DNA of 64,000 nucleotides from Pseudophaeobacter arcticus DSM 23566 (lineage in GTDB: Bacteria; Pseudomonadota; Alphaproteobacteria; Rhodobacterales; Rhodobacteraceae): the NCBI RefSeq assembly GCF_000473205.1, contig NZ_KI421507.1, positions 237,074 through 301,073 of the forward strand. Reading direction: 5' to 3'. The position numbers and the translations under genes were made by a program. The notes under the pieces are model-generated. The model saw nothing but the letters and a program-made list of their open reading frames with translations. It had not been told where the DNA came from and did not search any database. Below, one piece after another: positions 53,249-63,097 of the stretch; position 1 is the first letter of the stretch, and each line of letters begins with the position of its first letter.

Positions 53249-53983
53249 ATGTCTACTTGGTTGGAGATATATGAGCCAAGCATCCCGCCATTTTGTGAGA
53301 CTGGAAGCTCTAAGGCGCAAGGACATTGGGGCAGGGGCGTTTTTGGGATGAAGAGTATTGATGATGTGGATCCGAATATACTGATTGGATACAAATCCGG
53401 GCAGTATTGGCAAAACCGCATGGATCTCATGTATTACTCCTATCTGGACTATATCGTCCGGAGCCTTGGCAAGGATGCCAAATCCATGATCGACATTGGA
53501 ACAGCGAGCTGTCCCTATCTTGAATGGTTCGATTGGATCCCGGAACGGGTCTCGTTTGACATGGCTGAGCCTTACCAGTCTTCGACAGTGAAGGGGGTTC
53601 AAGGCGATTTTCTAAAGCATGATTTTGGCGATAAAAAATATGACATCGCCACCTGCTTTCAGGTGCTTGAGCATGTGCCGGATGTCGTCCCCTTTGCCCG
53701 CAAGCTGCTTGAGATCAGCGATATGGTCATCGTGTCGGTGCCTTATGAATGGCCCGCAACGGCAGCGGATGACCACATTCACGACCCTATTGGCAATCGC
53801 AAGCTACTTCAGTGGATGGGACGCAAGCCCAACTACCGACAGGTTGTCAGAGAACCATTCCGTGGCGCCGTTGGCAGACGGCTTATCGCGGTCTATGAGG
53901 CCGACGCGACCGTCCGTTATGGGCGCAAGGATTTTAAAACCCGGGTGCGGCGATCGCGGTTCCCGATGGGAGAGCAGGGCTAG
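53249..53983 (+). CDS. Class I SAM-dependent methyltransferase
   Basis: A 244-residue protein (or 211 residues if the ATG at 53348 is used). The SAM-binding motif I is MIDIGTASCPYLEW, motif II is FDMAEPYQ, and CFQVLEHVPDVVPFARKLL with VIVSVPYEW forms motifs post-II and IV. The layout is that of small-molecule or sugar methyltransferases. DNA is visibly lower in GC than the neighbouring nucleoside hydrolase gene, hinting at acquisition. Neither start has a good ribosome site. Confidence 0.75.
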   Translation: MSTWLEIYEPSIPPFCETGSSKAQGHWGRGVFGMKSIDDVDPNILIGYKSGQYWQNRMDLMYYSYLDYIVRSLGKDAKSMIDIGTASCPYLEWFDWIPERVSFDMAEPYQSSTVKGVQGDFLKHDFGDKKYDIATCFQVLEHVPDVVPFARKLLEISDMVIVSVPYEWPATAADDHIHDPIGNRKLLQWMGRKPNYRQVVREPFRGAVGRRLIAVYEADATVRYGRKDFKTRVRRSRFPMGEQG

Positions 53984-54671
53984 CGGCTCTGGTCCCTGCC
54001 GAGCCACAGCTCTTGAGGATGCCGCGCGACCTCCTGGGGTTTCTCACCCAGTAAGACATCCCAGTTTGCCAGCCGAGTTTGCCAGCCCAGTTGTTGGCCC
54101 AATTGCCAGTCCAGGCTATGGGGCCAAATTTTGCGGCCAGACTTTTGGTGCAAGGTTTTCGGCGCAGGATTTCGGGGGTTATTCCAAGCGCGCCGGGGCT
54201 GTGTCTTGGAATGGTCTGCTTAAACCCGTGGCAGCCCGGTGAAGCCGACCCTGCTTTGGCCACAGGGCAAGACCTTAACGAAGCGAGGCGCAATTATGGA
54301 TTTGAAAAGAGAATCTAGGGCCGTTTGTGGTGTGACAGGTGACTGATTCTTGCCCCAATTGGGTGAATTTTGGCGGCAACCCATCGAATTCTTACCGAAG
54401 TCTTGCGCGCAAAGTGGTGTTTTGAGGCTGCCGAGGGATATGAAAATGCATGTTTTTACAGGTATTTGCCTAAAACCTTAGGGAGAGTCTTAACGCTGGG
54501 TGGTCTTTTACCCCGTTTTAGCGTCATTCTGGGGCATCAATAACCGGGGGGTTAGAGAATTGTTAACGCTGCCACATTCTATCCACTATTTCGTCCACCA
54601 GGCGCAAGATTGGGCCCCATTCCAGCCGCACGACTGAACAAAAATGTCGATGTGGGAATTTGGAGTGGAAA
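53984..54671. other. Intergenic stretch with tandem repeat, no gene seen
   Basis: About 690 bp without a convincing gene. 54060-54109 holds four related 12-13-bp units; the remainder, especially 54300-54560, is AT-rich and may carry the promoter of the protease gene. Confidence 0.5.
54060..54109. repeat. Four 12-13-bp tandem units
   Basis: cccagtttgccag, ccgagtttgccag, cccagttgttgg and cccaattgccag follow one another. The units share the ccagt core seen in the lnt and trpF repeats. Confidence 0.85.
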
Positions 54672-55385
54672 ATGAAACGACTAATCGCTGTGGTCGCGGC
54701 CTGCTTGCTTGCAAGTATGCCCGACGGCGCGAGGGCGGGTGATCCGCAATTTGGAGCAAGATCGTTACCTGGGTGGGAAGCGGTTGGACGGCTGAATATT
54801 TCGGGACGCAATATGTGTACCGGATCCTTGATTGCGCCAAACTTAGTATTGACTGCGGCCCATTGCCTGTATGATCCGGTATCTGGACGCGCGGTTGATC
54901 CAACGACGATCAAATTTGAAGCGGGCCTTTTGGGTCGCAATGCCAAGGCATCGCGCAAGATTGCCAAGGCGGTGGTGCATCCTGGATATCGACACAGTCA
55001 AAGAGGCGACACTTTGATGGGAAGCGATATTGCGGTGCTGCGTCTGTCCCGACCGATCAGCTCGACTGAGATCCGACCGTTGGGTATGTCGTTGAATGCC
55101 GATCGCGGAGACGCCGTGGGCGTGCTGTCTTATAACTTTACCCATGCGACGCGCCCCAGTTTGGAACGCAGTTGCGAGGTTCTAGCAAGACAACGGACAA
55201 CCTTGGTGATGTCCTGCCTTGTCGATTTTGGAGCTTCGGGTGCACCTGTTCTACAGGTGATACCGGGCCGATTGCCCACACTGGTCTCGGTGATTTCTGC
55301 CAAGGCCGCAATGGGGAGCAGGCGCGTGTCGATTGGAACGGCGCTTGATTCAACCCTGTGGCGCTTGATGCAACAGGCCGGCTGA
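54672..55385 (+). CDS. Secreted trypsin-like serine protease
   Basis: A 237-residue S1-family protein with a signal peptide (LIAVVAACLLASMPDGARA). The triad is H64 in VLTAAHCLYD, D119 in GSDIAVLRL and S189 in DFGASGAPVLQV. The usual GDSGGP is replaced by GASGAP, losing the aspartate that normally stabilises the active conformation. Four cysteines in the mature part could form two disulfides. GGAGTGGAAA precedes the ATG at 54672. It is convergent with the type I secretion operon. Confidence 0.85.
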   Translation: MKRLIAVVAACLLASMPDGARAGDPQFGARSLPGWEAVGRLNISGRNMCTGSLIAPNLVLTAAHCLYDPVSGRAVDPTTIKFEAGLLGRNAKASRKIAKAVVHPGYRHSQRGDTLMGSDIAVLRLSRPISSTEIRPLGMSLNADRGDAVGVLSYNFTHATRPSLERSCEVLARQRTTLVMSCLVDFGASGAPVLQVIPGRLPTLVSVISAKAAMGSRRVSIGTALDSTLWRLMQQAG

Positions 55386-55579
55386 CAACAGATACGTCCC
55401 TCCTTAGCGACGTTCCCAAGCGACCTGCTGCTAGAATGGCAGCGGGAAGCAGGTTGCCACGGCGCACAGGATCTGTCCCGTTTGGGCGCTGTCCTGAACG
55501 ATAGGGCAGAAGAGGGAAAGCGACAGGGATCAATTCGGAAAACTCCGATGTATTCCCTGCTGGGCCTGGATGTGCGCAT

Positions 55580-56752
55580 CTATGGTTCACGAAAGGCCTC
55601 TTGTGATTTGTACAGAGGCTTCAACAGGTAGTTCAGCACGGTTTTTGATCCGGTCTGCAATTCTGCGGTGGCCCGCATGCCTGGACGAATTTCGATACCC
55701 TGTTGACGCTCTGTCAGATCAGAACGATCAACCCGGACAGTGACCCGATAAAAGGGTTCGGCGCGGGGATTGCGTTCGTCCTCAAAGGTATCCGCCGAGA
55801 CAAAATCAACCTCGCCGTTCAGCGCGCCATAGATGGTATAATCATAAGCCGAGAGCTTGATGGTTGCCTTTTGACCGGTTTGAACGCTGGCAATATCCTT
55901 GGGTTTGACGCGGGCTTCGACAAACAGCTCTTCGCCCATGGGGATGATCTCAAAGATCTCTTCACCGGGGCGCACAACGCCGCCAATCGTGGTGACGCCC
56001 AGGCTGTTGACGATACCGGACATTGGCGAGGTGATAATGGTGCGGTTCAGTTGGTCTAGCGCCAGGCGCTGATCCTGCCGCAGCGAGGCCAGCTCGCGAA
56101 GGGCTTCTGAGTATTCTTCGGCCAGTTTCAACTCGTTCTGGGTGCCAATCTCATTGAACTTGGCCTGTGCATCGGTGGCCGATTTCTGCGAGCGGTTCAC
56201 TTCGATCAGGGCGACAATGTTTTTCTCATAGAGGTTTTGCATATTGGCCAACTCATCATTGAGCTGATCGAGAATTTTGCGTGCACTGCTGCGGCGGCTG
56301 TCAAAATCGCCCTGCCGCGCGTTCAGCAAGGCCCGCTCGGAGGCCAGGATCTCAGCTGAGCGCTCGGCCAGGGCATCAGGCACGGTGAACTCATAGGCCC
56401 CGTCCATTTCTGCTTCCAGGCGGAACTGTTTGATTTCCAGCGTGTCGATCTGATCCTGCAACTCATCGGCAATGGTGCGGAACTTGGTGTCCTGCAGTTT
56501 GGCCAGAATTTGTCCGGCGCGCACCTCGTCGCCCTGGCGCACATGCAGCTCGGCCAAAATGCCGCCTTCGAGGTTCTGCACGATCTGCGCCCGCGAGGAG
56601 GAGACCACTTCGCCCTCACCGCGCACGATCTCATCCACCGATGCAAAGGCCGCCCAGCCGAGGAACAGCACCAAAGCCGCCCCGACCAGATAGACAATGC
56701 GGCTGGCGCCACGGGCGCTTTCGGCAAGATCGTAATGCGCGGATGAGGTCAT
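55580..56752 (-). CDS. HlyD-family membrane fusion protein of type I secretion system
   Basis: A 390-residue periplasmic adaptor with one N-terminal membrane helix (RIVYLVGAALVLFLGWAAF). It has the barrel-sandwich hybrid (GGILAELHVRQGDEVRAGQIL), a long helical hairpin (about 85-255) and the C-terminal beta barrel with RVDRSDLTERQQGIEIRPGM. It links the ABC exporter to the outer membrane channel. Its ATG overlaps the exporter stop by ATGA; last gene of the operon. Confidence 0.93.
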   Translation of the reverse strand: MTSSAHYDLAESARGASRIVYLVGAALVLFLGWAAFASVDEIVRGEGEVVSSSRAQIVQNLEGGILAELHVRQGDEVRAGQILAKLQDTKFRTIADELQDQIDTLEIKQFRLEAEMDGAYEFTVPDALAERSAEILASERALLNARQGDFDSRRSSARKILDQLNDELANMQNLYEKNIVALIEVNRSQKSATDAQAKFNEIGTQNELKLAEEYSEALRELASLRQDQRLALDQLNRTIITSPMSGIVNSLGVTTIGGVVRPGEEIFEIIPMGEELFVEARVKPKDIASVQTGQKATIKLSAYDYTIYGALNGEVDFVSADTFEDERNPRAEPFYRVTVRVDRSDLTERQQGIEIRPGMRATAELQTGSKTVLNYLLKPLYKSQEAFREP

Positions 56753-59172
56753 TTACCCTCTCCTGCTGCGAGATGGGCCAGAACCTTGTCGCGGGGACCA
56801 TCCACCACCATGCGCCCGTCCTGCAGGATCAGGGTGCGGTTGGTCAGCGACAGAATGGGCATTCGGTGCGTGGCAATAACGGTTGTGCGGCCCTGAAGCC
56901 AGGTTTCCAGACGGCTGACCAGGGTGCGCTCCAGCGTCTGATCCAGCGCCGCAGTTGGTTCATCCAGCAGCACGATGGACGGGTTCTGCAGCCAGAGCCG
57001 CGCCCAGCCGATCGACTGGCGTTGACCAATTGACAATCCGCCACCACCGTCGCCAATTTCCAGATCCAGCCCCTTGTGGTGACCGCGCACATAGGCGCCC
57101 AGTCCGGAGAAGTCCAAAGCAGCCATCAGGCGACCATCGTCGCGCTCCAGCTGGTTGAGGTTGAGGTTATCGCGCAGCGAGCCGGCAAACAGGCGCACGT
57201 CCTGGCTCAGGTAGCCGATATTGCGGCGCAGATCGCGGGGGTCGATCTGGCCCATATCGGTGCCATCAATCATGATCCGGCCAGCATCAGGGGAATACAG
57301 CCCCGACAACAGCTTGATCAACGTGGATTTGCCCGAGCCATTGACGCCCAGTATCGCAACCCGTTGGCCCGGGGTGATTGCAACACCGGGAACATCCAAC
57401 GTAGGGGCGGCGTCTTCGTCGTAGCGGAACACAACTTCGCGCAGCTCAAAGCGGCCCTGAAGCTGCTCACGGCGCAGGTAGCTGCGTTCGGCCTCCATCT
57501 CTTGCGGAGCCTTGGCGATGGCCTCCAGCCCCTCCAAGGCGCCCTTGACGTTGCTCCAGCGCGCCATGGTAGCAGCAAACTGGGTCAGCGGCGCCAGGGT
57601 GCGGCTGGTCAGGATGCCGGTGGCAATGATTGTCCCAACGGTGAATTCGCCGGCAAAAACCAAAAGCGTGCCCAGAACGACGGCGGTGATATAGGTGGCC
57701 TGCTGGATGCCTTGGGACCAGAAGGTGAGGGCACTGGCCAGACGGCGCTGCTCGGTTGAGGAATGCGATGACAGCACGTTCAGCTCATCCCAGTTCCGCA
57801 TCACGCGGTCTTCGCCACGCTGGGTTTTCACTGTGTCGAGTTCGGTGATTACCTCATGCAGCAACCGGCCTGCCTTGGCATTGGCGCCCTGGGTCTGACG
57901 GGTCAGCGCGATCATCTTGCGCTGCATGAAATAGGCAGGCAGCAGCATCAGCACGCCGCCGACCATGATCACCCAGACGATGGGGCCGGCGATTGAGGCC
58001 ACCAGCAGCAGGAAGACGGCGATAAAGGGAATATCGGCCAGGGTCGAGATGGTTGAAGAGGTAAAGAATTCGCGTACCGCGCCAAAATCGCGCATCGCGG
58101 CAAACAGCCCCGACGGCGGCAGGGGTTTCTTGTCAGACCGCATACCAATCAGGCGGCGCATCAGATTGTGCTGCACCGACAGTTCGATCTGGCGTCCGGC
58201 GGCATCGGTCAACCGGGCACGGGCAACTTTGAGCAGCGCCTCCAGCATGATCGCAAGAAAGGCGCCAATGGCCAGCACCCAAAGCGTGGCATGGGATTGA
58301 TGTGGGACCACCCGGTCATAGACCTGCAAAGAGAACAGGGCGACAGAGACCGCAAGGATATTGGCCACCAATGAGCCCAGCATGATTTCGCCCACCTGAC
58401 GGCGGTATTTGGGGAATTCTCCCCAGAACCAATGGTCGCTTTCCAGCTGCGGCGTGTGGCGCGCTGCCATTTGTTTCAACGAGGGGCGGGCGACCAGCAG
58501 GGTGCCGGTGAAAAATGGCGTGAACTCGCCCAGCGGCACCTCGGTGCGATTGTCGGGGCAGGTGGTGTCAAAGATGGTGAGCCGCCCCTGATCCTGACCC
58601 AGAACCAGCACACATTGGCCGCCCTTCATCATCGCCAGGGCGGGCCAGTCGTCGGGGGTCAGCTCTGGTCGGCGTTGCAGTTTCACCTGCAGCCCGGTGG
58701 AGCCGAGAGCCTGGGCCAGGCTCTCGGCCGAAGAGTCGCCAGGGTTGTTGCTCCACATGAAGCTGGCAATGTCGCCTGCATGGGCCTCTGTGCCCTTCAA
58801 CGAGGCAAGTGTTGCAATCAGGGTCGCGCGGTGTTGGATCCGGGCAGAGGCGCCTTCGATCAGGGTGCCAACTTCGCGGCGGTTTCCCGTTGCAATATCG
58901 CTCTGTGGTTCCGCTGCGGGGCGGGCAGGGGCGCTGGGGGCGGGGCTTGCCATATTGACCGCGGGGGGGATGGACGGCTGCCTGGACGGCTGCCTGGGCG
59001 CGGCAGTGGCGGTTGCAGCGCCCTCAATGATCTGGCCAACACCCGTTGACTGATCCGCGAGCGGCCCAGGGCTGGGGGGAACGGCCCGCAACCGGGGGCT
59101 TCCCGACTTGCGTGTCTGGCTGCTGACCTTGGGGGTGGAACCGGGCCGGATTGGGGTGGTTGCATCGGTCAA
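56749..59172 (-). CDS. Type I secretion ABC transporter with C39-like domain
   Basis: An 807-residue permease-ATPase fusion. After a 120-residue proline/alanine-rich leader comes a C39-like domain (about 120-250) without the catalytic cysteine, as expected for RTX/adhesin exporters that do not cleave the substrate. Six membrane helices follow, then the ATPase: Walker A GVNGSGKSTL, signature LSIGQRQSIG, Walker B IVLLDEPTAALD and the H-loop ATHRM. It starts at TTG 59172, overlapping the TolC-like gene by 4 bp. Confidence 0.93.
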   Translation of the reverse strand: MTDATTPIRPGSTPKVSSQTRKSGSPRLRAVPPSPGPLADQSTGVGQIIEGAATATAAPRQPSRQPSIPPAVNMASPAPSAPARPAAEPQSDIATGNRREVGTLIEGASARIQHRATLIATLASLKGTEAHAGDIASFMWSNNPGDSSAESLAQALGSTGLQVKLQRRPELTPDDWPALAMMKGGQCVLVLGQDQGRLTIFDTTCPDNRTEVPLGEFTPFFTGTLLVARPSLKQMAARHTPQLESDHWFWGEFPKYRRQVGEIMLGSLVANILAVSVALFSLQVYDRVVPHQSHATLWVLAIGAFLAIMLEALLKVARARLTDAAGRQIELSVQHNLMRRLIGMRSDKKPLPPSGLFAAMRDFGAVREFFTSSTISTLADIPFIAVFLLLVASIAGPIVWVIMVGGVLMLLPAYFMQRKMIALTRQTQGANAKAGRLLHEVITELDTVKTQRGEDRVMRNWDELNVLSSHSSTEQRRLASALTFWSQGIQQATYITAVVLGTLLVFAGEFTVGTIIATGILTSRTLAPLTQFAATMARWSNVKGALEGLEAIAKAPQEMEAERSYLRREQLQGRFELREVVFRYDEDAAPTLDVPGVAITPGQRVAILGVNGSGKSTLIKLLSGLYSPDAGRIMIDGTDMGQIDPRDLRRNIGYLSQDVRLFAGSLRDNLNLNQLERDDGRLMAALDFSGLGAYVRGHHKGLDLEIGDGGGGLSIGQRQSIGWARLWLQNPSIVLLDEPTAALDQTLERTLVSRLETWLQGRTTVIATHRMPILSLTNRTLILQDGRMVVDGPRDKVLAHLAAGEGK

Positions 59173-60473
59173 ATCTTATCCCCATCCGCCAACAGGCCCA
59201 TGTCGCGTGCCAGCATCAGCTGGATCAACACAACTTCGTATTTTGCTTCGATATGGTCCTGCTCGCGCTGAACCAGTTCTTCGTAGATGGAGACAACATC
59301 CATCACGGGTCGCTGGCCCGCTTCGAACTGTGCTTTGAAAAGCCTGTAGGTTTCGCGGCTGGCCTGCGCCAAAGAGGCGGTCTCGGCGGTCTGACGCTGG
59401 TAAGAGGCCAGGCGCTGGACCTGTCGGGAGTAACTGCGCCGTGCGTCTTCTTCGGCCTCGCCGATCTGGCGACGGGCGGCTTCCTTGGAGACTTCGATGG
59501 CTTTCAGGGCGGCGCCGGTGCCCAGTCCCAGGGGTTCGGCCAAATCCAGGGTCAGCCCTGCGCCGGACCCGTCGGAGGTGATATTGCCGGCCGCAGCAAT
59601 CTGCGGCAAAAGCCCGGCACGGCCAATCACCGCCTCTGCCACGCCGCGATTGGCGACGGCCTGGGATTTCAGCACCGAGAGATACTGCGTTGTTTCGGGG
59701 GGCGTTCCGAGGTCGAGCTTGCCAGGTTTTTCCGCAAAGCTCTCCCCCGTCATCGCCGTGAGCTCGGCGCGGGCGGTGGTGGCCGCATCCTGCGCGGTGG
59801 TGCGGGCATTGCGCATGCCGTTGATCTTGCTGTCGACCACATTCAGGTCGGCGCGGTCGGACAGACCGCCGTCAACCCGGCCCGCGACGATGCGGCGGAA
59901 TTCCTGCATCTGGGTAAGGGCGCGACTGGTATAGGCGGCTTTTTCATCGCCGCGCAGCCCGGCCAGATAAAGCCCCAGGGCATCTTCAACCCGCTCGTTC
60001 ATATCAACCGAAAGATTGACCGCAGCGACTTCTACATCGGCAGCTGCAAAGGCGCGTTCGGCTTTGCGGCGCCCATTGTCAAAAAGAACCTGCTGAATAA
60101 GCATGCCGGCCACAAGATCGCCCAGGTCGGTCAAGCTGACCGAGGGACCGATTGAGGGCAGCCAGTTTTTCGATTCAGCCTCGGCGCGCAGTTTGGCGCT
60201 GATCAGCTCAGCCTCGGAGGCGCGCGCAGAGGCCGCCACGGCGGCTTCGGCGACAGCGTTGTACACGGAGTCTTCGGCCAGTAGCGAGCGGCGATCGAGC
60301 AGGGTCGAGATGACTTGTGACCTGGCCTCACCTTCGGGCTGCACAAAATTGCCGCCGCGCCGGGAGACTTCGGTCTCGTCAACAGTTTTGCCCGAAAGGA
60401 AGGGCATGCCATCGGCGCAGCCGGAAAGACTGCACATAAGTGCCAATGCGCCAATGGGTCGTGCCAGTTGCAT
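59169..60473 (-). CDS. TolC-family outer membrane factor (lipoprotein)
   Basis: A 434-residue outer-membrane channel subunit. The signal peptide ends at SLSGC, making C19 a likely lipidation site. The rest is two outer-membrane-efflux repeats rich in long helices, with RADLNVVDSKINGMRNARTT and YEELVQREQDHIEAKYEVVLIQLMLA (cited by position, about 230-250 and 395-420). It forms the exit of the type I machine. It is the second gene of the adhesin operon, 71 bp after the adhesin stop. Confidence 0.9.
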   Translation of the reverse strand: MQLARPIGALALMCSLSGCADGMPFLSGKTVDETEVSRRGGNFVQPEGEARSQVISTLLDRRSLLAEDSVYNAVAEAAVAASARASEAELISAKLRAEAESKNWLPSIGPSVSLTDLGDLVAGMLIQQVLFDNGRRKAERAFAAADVEVAAVNLSVDMNERVEDALGLYLAGLRGDEKAAYTSRALTQMQEFRRIVAGRVDGGLSDRADLNVVDSKINGMRNARTTAQDAATTARAELTAMTGESFAEKPGKLDLGTPPETTQYLSVLKSQAVANRGVAEAVIGRAGLLPQIAAAGNITSDGSGAGLTLDLAEPLGLGTGAALKAIEVSKEAARRQIGEAEEDARRSYSRQVQRLASYQRQTAETASLAQASRETYRLFKAQFEAGQRPVMDVVSIYEELVQREQDHIEAKYEVVLIQLMLARDMGLLADGDKI

Positions 60474-60544
60474 ACTGCCCCTCGCCCTTTTGTAGGGTTT
60501 TGGTTGGGACCGGCAACGGTCAGGAACGGTGCCGGTCCGATTGA

Positions 60545-63097
60545 TCAGATGATGACGGTGACGTCTTGATCAATGACCAGGGTCGCGCCGTCGTCGCCGA
60601 CGGTGTAGACGTTGTAGTTCTCGCCGCCGACATTGCGGGTTCCGGCCAGGGTTGCCCCTGCCACGGTGACGCTGTCGTCGCCCGGAGTCGAACCACTGTG
60701 GATGGTCAGGGTATCCGAGTTTTCAGAGAGCGCTTTGATATCCGCTTCGGTCAGAACCAGAGAAACATTGCTTGCGGCGCCAAGGTCCAACTCGTCGATA
60801 TTGAACTGGCCAAGACCAGAATGTGCCAATGTGCTGGCCGTTGTGGCGTTGTCTTCGAGAACAAGCAGGGTGCTGGAGCCATTGCCAAGGGCGTCAACAT
60901 TGGTAACCACCAGGTCGGTGCCATCAGGTATTGCATTGGTAAAGTCGAATTCGGTGAGGCCACGACCTTCGGTGACAGCCGCAGCGGGGTTGGAGACAGA
61001 CCCATCGCCTTCGAGTGTGTTGACGGTAATGGATTCACCTGTGCCGGCGATGCCTTCGACGCTGATTTCGCTGACGTCCTGGCTGCCAATCTCGTAGGTG
61101 ACTGAGTCCAGAACCGGGGCTTCAAAGACGGTGTCGACTTCGAAGCTTTCAGTCAGGGTGCTGGTGTTTCCCGCAGGATCTGTTGCAACAATCGTTGCCG
61201 TTGCAGAATATTCACCGGCCGGAAGATCACTGCCCGAGAATTCAGCACTCCAGTTGCCCGCAGCATCGACGGTGGCGGTTTTGGCCACACCCCGGATCGT
61301 CACGATAACCTCAGAGCCGGGCTCGACGGTGCCCTGGAGGGCAAAGCCGGCGTTCAGCTCATCCTGATTGATCACGTCATTGGCGGTCTGATTGGCCTCG
61401 ACGCTAAAGGGATCCACCTCGGTGTCGATCGAAAGGGTGCGGGTGACAACATCCGTGTTGCCCACAGCGTCGGTGGCGTGCACTTCGATGTCGACATCCG
61501 TTGTGCCGGTTGGGATGGAGCTTTGTGGAATAAGGACCGTCCAGTTGCCTGCAGCATCTACCGTGGCGTTTTGGGCGCCGGCGGCGCCAAAGAACACCTG
61601 AACCGTCGAGCCTGGCTCGGCAGTGCCGGTCAACTGAACACCGCCCTGGGCTTCGGGGCCGGATAAAACATCGTCCGCACCGGCAAAGCCGCCGTTCAGT
61701 GTGGCGCTGGTTTCCGTATCAATATGAACCGTGTGGGTGCTGGTCGAGCTGTTTCCGGCTGCATCGCTGGAGGTCACTTCAACGGTGCTGGCATAATTAT
61801 TGCCACCGACAATCTGCGCGCTGCTGTAGCCGACAGACCAGGTGCCATCGCCGGCCACGGTGGTTGTCTGGGTAACGCCCTGGAACAGAACCGAGATCGA
61901 GGCGCCGGCCTCACCGGTTCCCGACAGGGTGACACCGGATGACGCTTCGGAGAAATTGATGATGTCATCGCCCGCGACGGTGTTGATGCCGATGGGGGGC
62001 GCAATGGTGTCGACCACCAGTGTCTCGCTAAAGGTGGCGCTATTGCCAAAATCATCTGTTGTGGTGATGTCGACCGCTGTTGTGTAGTCGCCGGTGTTGA
62101 TTTGGGTCGCGTTAAAGGTAACCGACCAACTGCCATCTGCAGCAACAGTTGTCGTCTGGGTGTGACCGTTGATGACAACACTGACGCTGGCGCCCGCTTC
62201 ACCTGTGCCGGTGATCACGGTACCTGTGGAATGTTCGCTGCCATTGACAAGATCGCCAGTGGACTGCGTCCCGCTGGTGACGTCCAGTTCCGGAGGCGTG
62301 GTGTCGATGATGACTGTAGGGCCATCCAGATCATGTGTTGTTCCATCGGGATCGACAACTTTGACGGTGGTATCATAGTTGCCATCTATCGGCAGGGCCA
62401 CGACCGGGAAGGTCACTTCCCAGGTACCATCCTCCTTGACGGTGCCTGTCTGTGTCTCGCCGCCAACGCTGACTTCGACCTCAGCGCCGGGAGTGCCGGT
62501 GCCGGTGATGACAACCGGATCCGTGGTTGAGCCTGCAACGGGATAGGTGGCATCGGGATTGTCCACGGTGGGAAGGATGCCGCCACCGCCGCCACCGCCT
62601 CCGCCACCACCGCCGCCAGCGACGACTGCGGCACCGGCGACACCGGCTGCTGCGCCAGCTGCGCCAAAACCGCCAAAGAGAGGCGCTGCCAGCGGGGCAA
62701 TCACCGGCTCGATACGGTCAACATCCAGAAAGACCATATCGTCATAGGCGGACCACTTGCCGGAAACGTCCAAAGGCTCGTAGCTGGCAAACAGCGTACC
62801 TTCGGGCCTGTCTTCCAGAACAACTTCGACAAAATTCCCTTCCTCGCTGAGGAACAGGTTTTTGCCGCCGGGTGTGTCATTGCTATAGTAGTTCTGCAGC
62901 ACAAGGATCTGACCATCGGCCAGCATGAGGTGGAGATCGGATCCCCGCCGTACATAACTGTCAATGTCCGAAGCGCTGAGGTTCAGCGAAATATCCTTGG
63001 AGTGCGTGACATTGAGAAGTGAGGGAGATCCCTCTGAAAAAGTGCTTTGACGTGTGGTCCCCGAGAGATCACGGGTAATAAATCCAACAGTGCTCAT
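60545..63097 (-). CDS. BapA-like Ig-repeat adhesin, type I secretion substrate
   Basis: An 850-residue surface protein. The first 130 residues resemble the BapA prefix domain (DISLNLSASDIDSYVRRGSDL, LVLQNYYSN), followed by an alanine/glycine-rich linker with 13 consecutive glycines, five Ig-like repeats each starting G-T-G-E-A-G-A-S or similar and closing VDT/IDT, and a C-terminal region typical of type I substrates (VTVAGATLAGTRNVGGENYN). No RTX nonapeptides are seen. I use the ATG at 63097. It heads the operon of its own export genes. Confidence 0.88.
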   Translation of the reverse strand: MSTVGFITRDLSGTTRQSTFSEGSPSLLNVTHSKDISLNLSASDIDSYVRRGSDLHLMLADGQILVLQNYYSNDTPGGKNLFLSEEGNFVEVVLEDRPEGTLFASYEPLDVSGKWSAYDDMVFLDVDRIEPVIAPLAAPLFGGFGAAGAAAGVAGAAVVAGGGGGGGGGGGGGILPTVDNPDATYPVAGSTTDPVVITGTGTPGAEVEVSVGGETQTGTVKEDGTWEVTFPVVALPIDGNYDTTVKVVDPDGTTHDLDGPTVIIDTTPPELDVTSGTQSTGDLVNGSEHSTGTVITGTGEAGASVSVVINGHTQTTTVAADGSWSVTFNATQINTGDYTTAVDITTTDDFGNSATFSETLVVDTIAPPIGINTVAGDDIINFSEASSGVTLSGTGEAGASISVLFQGVTQTTTVAGDGTWSVGYSSAQIVGGNNYASTVEVTSSDAAGNSSTSTHTVHIDTETSATLNGGFAGADDVLSGPEAQGGVQLTGTAEPGSTVQVFFGAAGAQNATVDAAGNWTVLIPQSSIPTGTTDVDIEVHATDAVGNTDVVTRTLSIDTEVDPFSVEANQTANDVINQDELNAGFALQGTVEPGSEVIVTIRGVAKTATVDAAGNWSAEFSGSDLPAGEYSATATIVATDPAGNTSTLTESFEVDTVFEAPVLDSVTYEIGSQDVSEISVEGIAGTGESITVNTLEGDGSVSNPAAAVTEGRGLTEFDFTNAIPDGTDLVVTNVDALGNGSSTLLVLEDNATTASTLAHSGLGQFNIDELDLGAASNVSLVLTEADIKALSENSDTLTIHSGSTPGDDSVTVAGATLAGTRNVGGENYNVYTVGDDGATLVIDQDVTVII

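Noticed and set aside
54079..54318. 79-residue frame after the methyltransferase gene
   Set aside because: It translates the tandem repeat region and has no family pattern or ribosome site.
62579..62630. Proline-coding repeat frame opposite the glycine linker of the adhesin
   Set aside because: It is simply the complement of the glycine codons; the adhesin frame explains the repeat.
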